Shown: positions 1 through 8,916, counted from the first letter of the stretch. The stretch is DNA of 64,000 bases from Rhodospirillales bacterium (GCA_016215555.1 JACRJC010000063.1:23764-87763); one strand, 5' to 3'. Translations and numbers: made by a program. Notes: generated from the sequence alone by a model not told the origin.

Positions 1-370
1 AGACGGCAGCTTCGCCCTGGTCAGCGAGGCCACGGTCAAGGGCCGGGTGCGCCATGGAGAGATGATGGAAGTGGCGGAAGGCAACGGCCCCGTCAATGCC
101 CTGGACGCGGCGCTCAGGAAGATGCTGCGCCCCTACGCCTCGTATCTGGAAGATCTGAAGCTGGTCGATTACAAGGTGCGCATCTTCACGCCGGGCGCCG
201 GCCCCGGCGACGGCACCGACGCCGTGACCCGGGTCATGATCGAAAGTGCGGACAAGCAGGGACGGCGCTGGTCGACGGTGGGGGTTTCCACCAATGTCGT
301 CGATGCCTCGTTCGACGCGCTTTCCGACAGCATCACCTACAAGTTGCTGCGCGACGGCGCCCTTTCGTGA
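1..370 (+). CDS. cimA: citramalate synthase, C-terminal part (partial at left edge)
   Basis: The reading frame is already open at base 2 and ends at TGA 368-370, so about 122 C-terminal residues are visible. They form the LeuA-type allosteric/dimerisation domain. The ending VSTNVVDASFDAL then DSITYKLLRDG is typical of (R)-citramalate synthase, which condenses pyruvate and acetyl-CoA in the threonine-independent isoleucine route. 2-isopropylmalate synthase (LeuA) is the alternative, since the catalytic barrel that would separate them lies outside the window. The stop overlaps the next start (GTGA), implying cotranscription and translational coupling with trmJ. Confidence 0.88.
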   Translation, partial: DGSFALVSEATVKGRVRHGEMMEVAEGNGPVNALDAALRKMLRPYASYLEDLKLVDYKVRIFTPGAGPGDGTDAVTRVMIESADKQGRRWSTVGVSTNVVDASFDALSDSITYKLLRDGALS

Positions 371-1155
371 GCCAGGTTGCCGGCACGGACAGAACCAAGG
401 CGGCCCCGCCCGATCCGCTGGCACCAGCGGTGATTCTGGTGGCGCCGCAATTGGCGATGAATATCGGCACCACGGCCCGGGCCATGGCCAATTGCGGGTT
501 TTACGATCTGCGCATCGTCAATCCCAAGCCGAAATGGCCCAACGAATTGTCGCGCCGCGCTTCTTCGGGTGCGCAAGGCATCCTCGACGAGGCAAGGATC
601 TGCGCTTCCACCAGCGAGGCCATCGCCGACCTTACCCGCGTCTACGCCACCACCGGGCGCAGCCGGCGCATGACCAAGCGCATCGTCACCCCCAGGCAGG
701 CGGCGCTGGAAGTCCGTACGGCGCATGGCCAGGGCGAAAAGACCGGCTTTCTGTTCGGACCCGAGCGCACCGGCCTTGAGAACGACGATCTGGCGCTGGC
801 CGACGCCCTGATCTCGGTGCCCTTGAACCCCGCCTTCGCCTCGCTGAATCTTGCTCAGTCGGTGCTGCTGGTCGGCTATGAATGGTTCCAGGCCGGCGAC
901 CGAACGCCGGCCAGCCGCCTGGCCAGCGGCGATTCGCCGCCGGCGACGAAAGAGCAGTTGGAAATTTTCTTCCAGCATCTCGAGCGCGAACTGGATCATT
1001 GCGGATTCTTGCGCGTCGCCGACAAGCGCCCGACCATGGTGCGCAACCTGCGCAATATTTTCCAGCGCGCCTCCCTGACCGACCAGGAAGTGCGCAGCCT
1101 GCACGGCGTGGTGGCGGAATTGGTGCGGGGGCCGAGGGGTGGGGTCAGGTCTTGA
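367..1155 (+). CDS. trmJ: SpoU-family tRNA (cytidine/uridine-2'-O-)-methyltransferase TrmJ
   Basis: A 262-residue SPOUT-class methyltransferase, expected to use S-adenosylmethionine to 2'-O-methylate position 32 of tRNAs. The SpoU motifs are clear: an N-terminal VAPQLAMNIGTTARAMANCG segment, a central FLFGPERTGLENDD and a C-terminal LNPAFASLNLAQSVLL, which form the trefoil knot and cofactor site. A C-terminal helical extension follows, as in TrmJ. The GTG start overlaps the cimA stop. The last residues (VRS and stop) are encoded inside a 27-bp inverted-repeat arm, so the native C-terminus may have been replaced by that element. Confidence 0.92.
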   Translation: MSQVAGTDRTKAAPPDPLAPAVILVAPQLAMNIGTTARAMANCGFYDLRIVNPKPKWPNELSRRASSGAQGILDEARICASTSEAIADLTRVYATTGRSRRMTKRIVTPRQAALEVRTAHGQGEKTGFLFGPERTGLENDDLALADALISVPLNPAFASLNLAQSVLLVGYEWFQAGDRTPASRLASGDSPPATKEQLEIFFQHLERELDHCGFLRVADKRPTMVRNLRNIFQRASLTDQEVRSLHGVVAELVRGPRGGVRS

Positions 1156-1226
1156 ATTATGAATTTAACTGATTCGCCCGAACTCACGGCTATCGCCGCA
1201 AATTCATAATTCAAGACCTGACCCCA
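1140..1226. repeat. 27-bp perfect inverted repeat (REP/RAYT-type palindrome)
   Basis: Arms at 1140-1166 and 1200-1226 are perfect reverse complements (TGGGGTCAGGTCTTGAATTA and so on), separated by 33 bases. The left arm contains the trmJ stop codon. From memory, palindromes starting GGGGTCAGGTCTTGAATTAT occur near REP-associated tyrosine transposases; no such transposase is visible here. There is no T tract, so it is not a classical terminator, although the RNA hairpin could protect the trmJ transcript end. Confidence 0.75.
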
Positions 1227-1314
1227 TCCGCGTGCAGTTTCCATGAGCGCTCCTCCAGTCTACAGGTCTACAAGAGGAATTACCCCGGCACAAAGAACAA
1301 GTCAAGAACGTTTG

Positions 1315-3780
1315 CTAAACCGCCGCGCCGATGGATTTCAAAAGTCCGGGACCAGGCGGAGCCAGCAGCAATTCCACGATGCGTTCGGGGGCCACCGGCG
1401 GGCTGACCAGATAGCCCTGGATTTCGTCGCATTCCAGATCGTTCAGCACCGCTAGCTGTTCGAGCGTTTCCACACCCTCGGCAACGATGCGCCGACGCAG
1501 CGAATGGCCCATGGTGATGATGGTGCGCACGATTTCGGCGTCGTCGCTGTCGGCGACCAGATCCTTCACAAAAGAGCGGTCGATCTTGATGGTATCGAGC
1601 GGGAAGCGCTTCAGGTAGCTCAAGCTTGAATAGCCGGTGCCGAAATCGTCCATGGCCAGCGGAATGCCCATCGCCGACAGATCCTTCAGCAGTTGCGAGG
1701 CCAGGTCGGCGTCGCCCATGATCAGGCTTTCGGTGATTTCAATCTCGATGCAGGTCGGACAGGCGCCGGTCTTTTTCAGGATGCTCTCGACCAGTTCGGC
1801 CAGGCCGGGCCGGATCTGGCGCGCCGACAGGTTGACGGCGATCTTCACGTCCTTATAGCCGGCTTCGGCCCAGGCCTTTTGCTGGCGGCAGGCGGTTTCG
1901 ATGACCCATTCGCCGACCTCGACGATCTGCCCGGTTTCTTCCAGAACGGGAATGAAGCGGACCGGCGAGACGAAGCCCAGCCAGGGATTGCGCCAGCGCA
2001 GCAGCGCCTCGACCCCCATTATCTGGCCGTTGGCCATGTCCAGTTTGGGCTGGTACAGCAGATGAAATTCGCCGCGCTCCAGCGCCTTGACCAGATTGGT
2101 CTTGATGGCCAGGCGTTCGTTGAAGGCGTCGGTGATGTCGGGCGTGAAGAAGGCGTAGTTGACCTTGGTCAGTTCCTTGGCCTTGGTCTTGGCGGCGGTG
2201 GCGTTTTTCAAAAGCGCCTGCGGGCTGTCGGAAGCGTCGGGGAAGAGGGCGATGCCGATATTCGCCGTCACGAAAGCCTCGTAGCCTTCAAGATCGAAAG
2301 GAACGCGCATCGCATCGATGATGGTTTCGGTCAGTTGCACGGCCTCCTGTTCTGAGGCGATGTTGGGCAGCAGCACGGCGAATTCGTCGCCGCCCAAACG
2401 CGCCAGCAGATCGTTGTCTCGGGTCACATGGACCAGACGGCGGCTGGCCTCGCGCAGCAGCAAGTCGCCGATATCGTGGCCCAGCGTGTCGTTGACCAGT
2501 TTGAAGCCGTCAAGATCGAGAAAGAGCAGCGCGCCGCGCTTGCGGGTCTCGTGCGCCAGCTCGACGGCGTCGCTTAGCTGTTCCAGAAACAGCATGCGGT
2601 TGGGCAGTTCGGTCAGCATGTCGTGCGTGGCCTGGTAGCGGATGCGCTCCTCGTCCAGGCGACGGCGCGTGATGTCGGAAAAGACCATCACATATTGCTG
2701 GACGATTCCCCGCTCGTCCTTGACCGTCGAAATCGACAGGCGTTGGGCATAACGCTCGCCGGACTTTTTCTTGTCCCACAATTCGCCTTCCCAGCCGCCG
2801 GTGCGCATCAGCGCTTCCCACAAGAGCAGGAAGAAGCGCTCGTCCTGATAGGGCGAGCTTAGAAAGGGCGGCTTCTGGCCGACGATTTCAGCGGCTTCAT
2901 AGCCGGTGATCGACGACACCGCGCTGTTGACGACGGTGACCTTGAAATCGTCGTCGGTGACCAGAATGCCCTCGGCCGCGGTTTCGAAGACGGTGGCCGA
3001 CAGGCGCAGCCTTTCTTCGGCCTTCACGCGCTCGGAGATGTCGCGGATGACGCCGATGAACAGCGGCTCCTTGCCCTGGCGCATTTCCGTGATGTGGATT
3101 TCGATGGGAAAGACCGTGCCGTCGCGCCGCCGTCCCGGCAATTCGCGGGCGACATTCATGATCCAGGATTTGCCGCCCTTGGCGTAGCGCTGCATATAGG
3201 CGGCGTGCTCGGTGGCATAGGGCTCGGGCATCAGGCGCGAAATCGGCTGACCGATGATTTCTTCGGGCATGAAGCCGAATATGCGGCTGGCGGCGGCGTT
3301 GAAGGACTGGATGCGGCCCTCGGTGGAAATGGTGATGATGGCCTCGATCACCGCGTCGAGGATGCCCGACAGCTTGGCCTCGCGTTCACGCAGCGCCTCG
3401 GCCGAACGCTTGCTTTGCGTGATGTCGCGGGCTTCCATCATATAGCCGCCCTCGACGTCGCCCAGGCGGCGCACGGTCAGATCGACGTCCAGCTCGCCAT
3501 CGGTCGGGCGGACCAGTTTCATGGTGACCGAGCTTTCCTCGTCGGCCAGCATGGCCAGACCCTCGGCGGTCAGCAATTCCCGGTAATCGCGGTGGGCCAG
3601 TTCCTGCACCGGCTTGCCGATCAGGGGAGCGGGGCCGTCAAAGCCCATCATCCGCGCCCCCGAACCATTGGCATAGACCAGCCGCCCGTCCTGGATGATG
3701 GCGATCAGATCGCTCACCAACTCGACGAGGCGAAGCCCCCAGGTTCCTGCCGCGGGCGATTCGTTCTGACTATGGGTCAT
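1315..3780 (-). CDS. PAS-PAS-PAS-GGDEF-EAL cyclic-di-GMP signalling protein
   Basis: An 821-residue protein without an obvious membrane segment. Three PAS domains (about residues 15-120, 135-255 and 260-385) precede a GGDEF domain with an intact GGDEF signature at 463-467 and an EAL domain with EALLRW at 591-596 and DDFGTGYSS at 711-719. It could both make and degrade c-di-GMP, with the PAS domains as sensors. The end of the GGDEF domain is somewhat degenerate (NATAAKTKAKE where DxAMYxAK is usual). It stands alone, convergent with trmJ. Which activity dominates cannot be read from sequence; the EAL catalytic motifs appear complete. Confidence 0.93.
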   Translation of the reverse strand: MTHSQNESPAAGTWGLRLVELVSDLIAIIQDGRLVYANGSGARMMGFDGPAPLIGKPVQELAHRDYRELLTAEGLAMLADEESSVTMKLVRPTDGELDVDLTVRRLGDVEGGYMMEARDITQSKRSAEALREREAKLSGILDAVIEAIITISTEGRIQSFNAAASRIFGFMPEEIIGQPISRLMPEPYATEHAAYMQRYAKGGKSWIMNVARELPGRRRDGTVFPIEIHITEMRQGKEPLFIGVIRDISERVKAEERLRLSATVFETAAEGILVTDDDFKVTVVNSAVSSITGYEAAEIVGQKPPFLSSPYQDERFFLLLWEALMRTGGWEGELWDKKKSGERYAQRLSISTVKDERGIVQQYVMVFSDITRRRLDEERIRYQATHDMLTELPNRMLFLEQLSDAVELAHETRKRGALLFLDLDGFKLVNDTLGHDIGDLLLREASRRLVHVTRDNDLLARLGGDEFAVLLPNIASEQEAVQLTETIIDAMRVPFDLEGYEAFVTANIGIALFPDASDSPQALLKNATAAKTKAKELTKVNYAFFTPDITDAFNERLAIKTNLVKALERGEFHLLYQPKLDMANGQIMGVEALLRWRNPWLGFVSPVRFIPVLEETGQIVEVGEWVIETACRQQKAWAEAGYKDVKIAVNLSARQIRPGLAELVESILKKTGACPTCIEIEITESLIMGDADLASQLLKDLSAMGIPLAMDDFGTGYSSLSYLKRFPLDTIKIDRSFVKDLVADSDDAEIVRTIITMGHSLRRRIVAEGVETLEQLAVLNDLECDEIQGYLVSPPVAPERIVELLLAPPGPGLLKSIGAAV

Positions 3781-4097
3781 GTATGCCCGGAAACCGCCTG
3801 GTTTCCAGCCCCCTTTTGTTGGAAACTGGAATGGTTAAAGACCCATAAGCCTACCTGAAAGAAGCCCGCTTGTTGACAGATTTCTTGGTTATACAACCCT
3901 TTGCGCCAGGATTTTGCCGCCGGCGAGGCTCTGGAAATGCCGCTTTGCATGGCTTCAAAAGGGCTGGGAAGATTAATTTAGGAAATTATCCTATTATCAG
4001 GGATAACGAGGCGCAGAACCTTGTGTGGCGAAGCGCTCTTTGGCTGGGCTACCCTGCCGCGCTGGGGCCTTGGAGACGATTGGGGATACCGAGACGG
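3781..4097. other. intergenic region between the GGDEF-EAL gene and the TPR-glycosyltransferase gene
   Basis: About 317 bases between two divergent genes, more AT-rich than its neighbours around 3970-4010. A TTGACA occurs at 3873-3878 but has no well-spaced -10 element. The downstream reading frame is open back to about 3870, but the translated upstream part has no recognisable domain. I see no RNA gene or clear palindrome. Confidence 0.4.
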
Positions 4098-5207
4098 ATG
4101 GCGACTTTTGCCGGCGCCCTTCAGTTGCAGGAACAGGGACGGCTCGAAGAGTGCGAGCGCGTCTGTCACGAGCTGCTGCGGCAATCTGACGATCCGCAAA
4201 TTCTGCTGTTGCTGGGCGATCTGTGTCGCGGCGCCGGCAGGCCTGAAGAAGCGGCCGACTGGTACAAGAAGGCGGCCATCCGCTTGCCCCGTTGCGCCGA
4301 ACCTCTTTACGGCCTGGCCCTGCTGCATCTGAGCGGCCCCCATATCGACGTCGCGGCGGCGCTTGACGCCGTCGATTCCGTCATCGAGATGCGCCCCAAC
4401 CACGGCAATGCCCACGCCATTCTGTCGCGCCTGCTGAAGATGCGCGGCCAAGCCACCGGCCGCTATCCGGTCAGCGTCGTCACCCCGACCGTGGGCACCG
4501 ATTTTGTCGCCCGCGCCATCGCCTCCGTGCAGGCGCAAACCTACGGCAAGGTCGAGCATCTGATCTTCGTCGATGGCCCGGCCGGCCTCGACAAAGTGTC
4601 GGCCCTGGCCCCCTCCGCGCCACGGCATCCCATCCATGTCTTTCCCCTGCCCTACAATACCGGCAAGGGAGGATTCAACGGGCATCTGATTTATGCGGCC
4701 AGCGCCTTTCTGGCCCGGGGCCGTTACATCTCCTTTCTGGACGAAGACAACTGGTTTTTGGAAAACCACCTCAAATCGCTGATGGATCTCATCGAAAGCC
4801 GGGGCCTGGATTGGGCCTATTCGCTGCGCAATATTCATGAAACCGACGGCAGCTTCGTCTGCCGTGACGATTGCGAAAGCCTCGGCCAATGGGATGCCTG
4901 GGAGGGAGGGCGCGTCATCGACCAGAATTGCTATTGCTTAAGGCGCGACATCGCCGTCCAACTGTCTTGGATTTACAACCGCCGCTATCTCGATTCCGAA
5001 TCGCCCGACATTCTGCTGTGCAAGGAACTGCTCAGCCGGTTTCCGAATTTCGAGACCACAGGCGGCTATACCTCGAACTACACGGTCTCGAGGTCGCCCC
5101 ATTCGCTGAATGCCGACTATTTCAAGATTGGCAACGCCAAACAATTGGCGCTCCACCCCGATGGCCTGCCCTGGCGAAAGCCCGCCCCCGGCGCCCAAGC
5201 GCCCTGA
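4098..5207 (+). CDS. TPR-containing family 2 glycosyltransferase
   Basis: Start chosen at ATG 4098 (MATFAGALQLQ), giving 369 residues. The open frame extends about 76 codons further upstream without family similarity. Residues 1-110 look like TPR helices (LLLLGDLCRGAGRPEEAADWYKKA). From about 118 the fold is GT-A: YPVSVVTPTVGTDFVARAIASVQ, then LIFVDG, and a LDEDNW acidic motif in the place of the nucleotide-sugar/metal-binding DxD. It probably transfers a sugar to a surface glycan or a protein; the acceptor is unknown. No glycan cluster surrounds it. Confidence 0.8.
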   Translation: MATFAGALQLQEQGRLEECERVCHELLRQSDDPQILLLLGDLCRGAGRPEEAADWYKKAAIRLPRCAEPLYGLALLHLSGPHIDVAAALDAVDSVIEMRPNHGNAHAILSRLLKMRGQATGRYPVSVVTPTVGTDFVARAIASVQAQTYGKVEHLIFVDGPAGLDKVSALAPSAPRHPIHVFPLPYNTGKGGFNGHLIYAASAFLARGRYISFLDEDNWFLENHLKSLMDLIESRGLDWAYSLRNIHETDGSFVCRDDCESLGQWDAWEGGRVIDQNCYCLRRDIAVQLSWIYNRRYLDSESPDILLCKELLSRFPNFETTGGYTSNYTVSRSPHSLNADYFKIGNAKQLALHPDGLPWRKPAPGAQAP

Positions 5208-5285
5208 CCCGCCGCCGCCCGTCTCCGGCGCGGCGCGGAACGCAGAAAGCTCCGGATTTCCTGAGCTTTTGCGCAATCTGGGAAA

Positions 5286-5338
5286 TGGTGGGCGCTACAA
5301 GGATCGAACTTGCGACCTCTTCCATGTCAGGGAAGGCG
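5286..5338 (-). pseudogene. tRNA-Val(GAC) 3'-half fragment, probable attachment-site scar
   Basis: On the minus strand the bases contain an anticodon arm (CTTCC-CTGACAT-GGAAG, anticodon GAC), a T arm with loop TTCGATC and stem GCAAG/CTTGT, and the acceptor 3' strand AGCGCCC followed by ACCA. The matching 5' half (GGGCGCT acceptor strand and D arm) is absent upstream, where the sequence reads AATCAATCGGTTGC instead. It therefore cannot fold as a full tRNA. A 3'-half copy is what integration of an element into a tRNA gene leaves at one end. Confidence 0.6.
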
Positions 5339-5677
5339 GCGCTATTCGCAACCGATTGATTCAAAGTTCGAATTAGAGCGGCCTGCCCGTTTTGCACCGG
5401 TTATGGGCGTCAAGGCGCTTCGGGCTCATGCATCCAGACCGGAAAGTCTCGCTGGTGCGTAATGACCGGCTTTGCACTCAAGCCGTAGCGCTTTCCCAGA
5501 TGCGATTTCGCAAGCCGTCAAAATAGGTGTCCTGGAAAGTCTTGGGCGGCTCGGACGCAGCGCTTGCCCGCAGCAAGCCACGCAAACGCGAACAATCAGG
5601 TCAGCCGCAACAGACGGCTGGCACGTGACTTCGAGAATCTGGCCAGGACAGCAACCGCTCTCGTGCGCTCCCCAGGC
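5339..5677. other. gene-poor junction with decayed mobile-element sequence
   Basis: 339 bases between the tRNA-Val fragment and the dehydrogenase gene. It contains a transposase remnant near the right side (5582-5668). On the minus strand around 5427-5520 there is a short stop-bounded frame reading HLGKRYGLSAKPVITHQ then DFPVWMHEPEAP, which may be the C-terminal debris of another gene. No intact gene is present. The composition supports a recombination boundary. Confidence 0.5.
5582..5668 (+). mobile_element. transposase C-terminal remnant (IS5/IS4-like)
   Basis: In the frame starting at 5582 the plus strand encodes SRNRRLARDFENLARTATA followed by LVR, a conserved C-terminal stretch of IS5-family DDE transposases (usually followed by LAMIRLMLRRL). 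After LVR the similarity ends, and nothing upstream continues the transposase. It is a small relic without visible terminal repeats. It sits between the tRNA fragment and the unusual molybdoenzyme operon. Confidence 0.6.
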
Positions 5678-6544
5678 TTAACGCAGCGCCTCGATGACAA
5701 TGCTTGAGTTCAAGTCGCCCCAGCCGCGATCCAGAACCGTCTGGAACACCTTGCACGTCGCCTCCGAGACCGGCGTTGCCTGACCGGCTGCGGTTGATTG
5801 TCCAAGAGCGTAAACGGCGTCCTTATGCCGCCAGCGGGCGGAGAAATATACATCCTGATGATCCGCTTTGACCATGCGGGTGACAATGTATTTGACCAAA
5901 GGGCTTGCCACAGCGCCTTCCCCAAGAGCCTTGGCGACAACGTCAAGGTCAAGTCCCAGCTTCTCGGCAACCAGCAATCCTTCGGCAGCCGCCACGGCCT
6001 GGACTGCTCCCATCATGTTGACAATCAGCTTGTAACTCGTGCCCATGCCCACCGGACCGAAATGAAATGATTTGTCACTATAGGCCGTCAAAACGGTCAT
6101 GGCGTCCGTTACGGCGTCACGGTCTCCACCCAACAGCAGGGTGAGTTGTCCCGCGCGGGCTCCGTCTGGCCCGCCCGTGACCGGGCAATCAAGAAAGCGC
6201 AGACCCTTGCTTGCGGCAAGGCGATCAAGGTCAAGAATCCAGGCGCGTGACAGGGTCGAGCTTTCCACCAGAATGGCGTTGCTCGCCATTGCCGCTTCGA
6301 GAGCGCCATTCGGTCCAAGCCAAACGGCCCTTGAAGCTTCATCATCACCAACCATCGAGATGACCATATCGCAACCGGTTGCCGCCTCCGCCGGACTTGC
6401 GGCTTGTCTGGCGCCCGCCTTTAGCAAGAAAGACAGCTTCTGCGGCGACCTGTTGTACACGGCAACCTCATGCCCTGCCTGCAGAAGCCTCAGAGCCATT
6501 TCCGCGCCCATGACGCCCGCTCCGAGAAAACCGACTTTGGCCAT
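5678..6544 (-). CDS. 3-hydroxyisobutyrate dehydrogenase-family NAD(P)-dependent oxidoreductase
   Basis: A 288-residue beta-hydroxyacid dehydrogenase. The Rossmann motif GFLGAGVMGAEMA is at residues 5-17, the substrate-binding DCPVTGGPDGARAGQLTLLLGG at 119-140, and the catalytic lysine in GTSYKLIVN is about K172. Relatives reduce or oxidise 3-hydroxyisobutyrate, tartronate semialdehyde, glyoxylate or succinic semialdehyde; this substrate is unknown. It is the last gene of a tight minus-strand operon, 27 bases after the radical SAM gene, so it probably acts on a small hydroxyacid or aldehyde made by the operon's other enzymes. Confidence 0.9.
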   Translation of the reverse strand: MAKVGFLGAGVMGAEMALRLLQAGHEVAVYNRSPQKLSFLLKAGARQAASPAEAATGCDMVISMVGDDEASRAVWLGPNGALEAAMASNAILVESSTLSRAWILDLDRLAASKGLRFLDCPVTGGPDGARAGQLTLLLGGDRDAVTDAMTVLTAYSDKSFHFGPVGMGTSYKLIVNMMGAVQAVAAAEGLLVAEKLGLDLDVVAKALGEGAVASPLVKYIVTRMVKADHQDVYFSARWRHKDAVYALGQSTAAGQATPVSEATCKVFQTVLDRGWGDLNSSIVIEALR

Positions 6545-6571
6545 GCGTCAAACTCCCTTGTGCTGAGGGTA

Positions 6572-8059
6572 TCAACTCATGTACTGGGCGATGTAGCGCT
6601 CAGATAGCTTGCTGAAGATGTCATCACCCTCGGGAGTCAAGGCCTCGGCTTTACGTATCTCCGGCCAATCTTCCTTGGCGAATTTGACGTAGAGAGGAAA
6701 CGCCCGATGCAATCCTGCCAATTCCGCAGCGCTTAGCTGTGGCATGTCCATGGATGGCCCAAGCCGGTAATCCATAGCGATTGCGTCATCGGAAATGTAC
6801 CCCTCCTGCTCACAGACCTCTCGCAACGTGCACCCCTTATACGGGCTGAAGAAACTGACCATGACGCCGTTGGCCTGAATGATCCGGTTCAGTTCGATGG
6901 TCTCGAAAATCATCTCGCGTGTCTCGCTGGGAAAGCCAATAATGTTATTGGCGCTGACGCGAATGCCAGATTCGCGGAGCAGCTCAAACGCACGGATGAT
7001 GACGGAATCCTGGACATTGCGGCCAAGTTTGGTCTTGCGAAGATTGAAATTGCCGCTTTCAAGCCCGACGCTGATCCCCTCGCAGCCGATCTCTTTCAAC
7101 AGCTCAACCCGGTCGGGGGTAATCGATTCGGGTCTTGCTTCCACCCAAAACGGCAGGTTGACGCGCTCGCCATACAATTTTCCGAAACGTTCAATACGGC
7201 TTCTCGTCGTGGTCAGAAAGCTTTCAGCCACAAGGTAAACATAGGCTAGCTGATACTGCTCCTTCTTCTCAGCCATCTCATCCACCAAACGATCAATGTT
7301 CTGCTCCCTGTAATAGCCGCCATGGTCGCCGTAGATCTTATCGAACCCCGAATTGATGCAGAAGGTGCAGGTGTAGGGGCAGCCTCGGTTCATCTCGAAC
7401 GTTCCGGTAACCGAGATGCGCCCCCCCATCGGCTTCCAGAAGCGCCGCTGATCGTAGACGGTCCAATCCTGACGCGGCAGCTTGTCGAGCTGGATCGGCG
7501 GGCGCACGGGGTTCTTATAGACTTTACCGTCCGTCTTAACCCAGATATTTCCAATATCCCTGATATCTTGGTTCTTTCTCATGCGCGCGCACAATTCAAG
7601 CAGCGCGTCCTCGCCCTCTCCAACGCAAACCATATCTACGCTGCCCTGACGGATAACGATCTCAGGTGCGAAAGTAGCGTAGGGCCCGCCAACAATGGTG
7701 GGGATTTCCGACCCGCGCACTGCGTCCAGCAGACGAATGCCCAGCGGATAGGTGACCTCGATAGCCGACAGACCTATCAAATGAGGCCGGTAGTCCGCCA
7801 CTTGGCGCACAAAGTCTTCCACCACGTCGCTTTCCTCGGGAGTGATGCCCAGATCGGCAAAATTTGTTTTCTTAACCTGCAAGGCGCTGGCCCTTGCGTC
7901 ATCGCCCGTTCGCTCTGCCGTACGATAAAAGGTCGTGTCGAACAGCTTGACGTCGATGTCCGCTTCCTTCAGGCATGCCGACAGAATGCCAATTCCAGCC
8001 GTCACCAATGTGTCCAACATGGTATTGCAGTTGATCAACATGACGCGGAAGTCACTCAT
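6572..8059 (-). CDS. B12-binding-domain radical SAM enzyme
   Basis: Start chosen at ATG 8057-8059, which has a GGAG five to six bases upstream and overlaps the previous stop (ATGA), giving 495 residues. An upstream in-frame start at 8113 would overlap the neighbour by 58 bases. Residues 1-150 form a cobalamin-binding-type Rossmann domain; the usual GGxH is GGPYATFAPE, and DxHxxG is absent as is common in this class. The radical SAM cluster motif GCPYTCTFC has Cys227, Cys231 and Cys234. Family members (BchE-, HpnJ- and methylase-like) rearrange, cyclise or methylate unactivated carbons anaerobically. The substrate is unknown. Confidence 0.88.
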   Translation of the reverse strand: MSDFRVMLINCNTMLDTLVTAGIGILSACLKEADIDVKLFDTTFYRTAERTGDDARASALQVKKTNFADLGITPEESDVVEDFVRQVADYRPHLIGLSAIEVTYPLGIRLLDAVRGSEIPTIVGGPYATFAPEIVIRQGSVDMVCVGEGEDALLELCARMRKNQDIRDIGNIWVKTDGKVYKNPVRPPIQLDKLPRQDWTVYDQRRFWKPMGGRISVTGTFEMNRGCPYTCTFCINSGFDKIYGDHGGYYREQNIDRLVDEMAEKKEQYQLAYVYLVAESFLTTTRSRIERFGKLYGERVNLPFWVEARPESITPDRVELLKEIGCEGISVGLESGNFNLRKTKLGRNVQDSVIIRAFELLRESGIRVSANNIIGFPSETREMIFETIELNRIIQANGVMVSFFSPYKGCTLREVCEQEGYISDDAIAMDYRLGPSMDMPQLSAAELAGLHRAFPLYVKFAKEDWPEIRKAEALTPEGDDIFSKLSERYIAQYMS

Positions 8060-8916
8060 TCTTTTTCTCCCTGGATGATTTGTTTGGTTTTCTGAACGAA
8101 CTGGGACACCCAATCGTATCCTTCTTGGATGGCGGGGGTAATCCTATCAACGGGATATTCGAACACGATGGATGCCTCAGGACTGGCGCTTAGAACCGCC
8201 CGCAACGTGCCTTCGATATCGATCCAGCCGTCTTTTGGGCTTTGCGACGGATGCAAAGGCAGATGTCCATTTGCCTTCACATCATCAGCGCCCCGCGTGT
8301 TCCAAAGATGCATGGAGCGAGTTCTCGGGCTTAAAGTCTCGATGTCCTTCCAATAGTCCCGTTCGCGCTTTTGCGCACCTATGAAGGCGTGCCCGACGTC
8401 CAGGCAAATTCCCAGCTCCGGATGCTCGTCGATCAATTCGGCAAAGTTGTCTGCTTTGTGAAACGAGTCCGTATAGGCGGCAAATTCAATATCAATGGGG
8501 ATGCCAGAGGCTTTGCTCATGGCCGCCATTCGCGCGCCGGCCGCGGCGGCAAGTTTGCGCGCCGTCGCTTCATCCTTGCAGTCTGCCGGGCCATAGGTCA
8601 AATGGGTGACAACGTGCTGGGCTTGCCAAGAACGCGCATATTGAAGCGTTTCAGCCAAAAGCCTGAATGAAAGCTCTCTTGCTTCCGTGTCTTCATTCAT
8701 GAAAAAGCATGCGACGCCCGAATGCCAAAACCAAGCCGGGCGAGAAATCGGAGCATGGAAGCTGAAGAGATGCCGCCCTTCCTCAGCCAGCGCCTTCAAA
8801 AGCTGGCGCAGGTTTTTCAGTTCCTCGTCAGTCATGTCGAAGAATTCAACACGGCCAACCCCCCGGTGGATCAGGGATTCGGGCGGCGCCCGGTTACGTT
8901 TATCAGTTGCAGCCAT
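8056..8916 (-). CDS. sugar phosphate isomerase/epimerase-like TIM-barrel protein (AP endonuclease 2 superfamily)
   Basis: A 286-residue protein of the xylose-isomerase-like TIM-barrel class. Likely divalent-metal ligands are seen in order: FSFHAPIS and VVTHLTYGP near the N-terminal half, the glutamate of IDIEFAAYT, the aspartate and histidine of CLDVGHAFI, the histidine of MHLWNTRG, and the glutamate of IVFEYPV. Relatives isomerise or epimerise sugars, inositols or hydroxypyruvate. It overlaps the molybdoenzyme gene by 14 bases and the radical SAM gene by 4, so it belongs to the same transcript. No signal peptide. The substrate is unknown. Confidence 0.85.
   Translation of the reverse strand: MAATDKRNRAPPESLIHRGVGRVEFFDMTDEELKNLRQLLKALAEEGRHLFSFHAPISRPAWFWHSGVACFFMNEDTEARELSFRLLAETLQYARSWQAQHVVTHLTYGPADCKDEATARKLAAAAGARMAAMSKASGIPIDIEFAAYTDSFHKADNFAELIDEHPELGICLDVGHAFIGAQKRERDYWKDIETLSPRTRSMHLWNTRGADDVKANGHLPLHPSQSPKDGWIDIEGTLRAVLSASPEASIVFEYPVDRITPAIQEGYDWVSQFVQKTKQIIQGEKE

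Noticed and set aside
5286..5361. A complete tRNA-Val gene
   Set aside because: The 5' acceptor strand that would pair with AGCGCCC and the D arm are missing, so the cloverleaf cannot close.
5122..5397. Short frames on both strands over the tRNA fragment, with peptides such as KDRTCDL and VASSILVAPT
   Set aside because: Such peptides are the translation of tRNA T-arm sequence in the wrong context; the signal is the tRNA fragment, not a protein.
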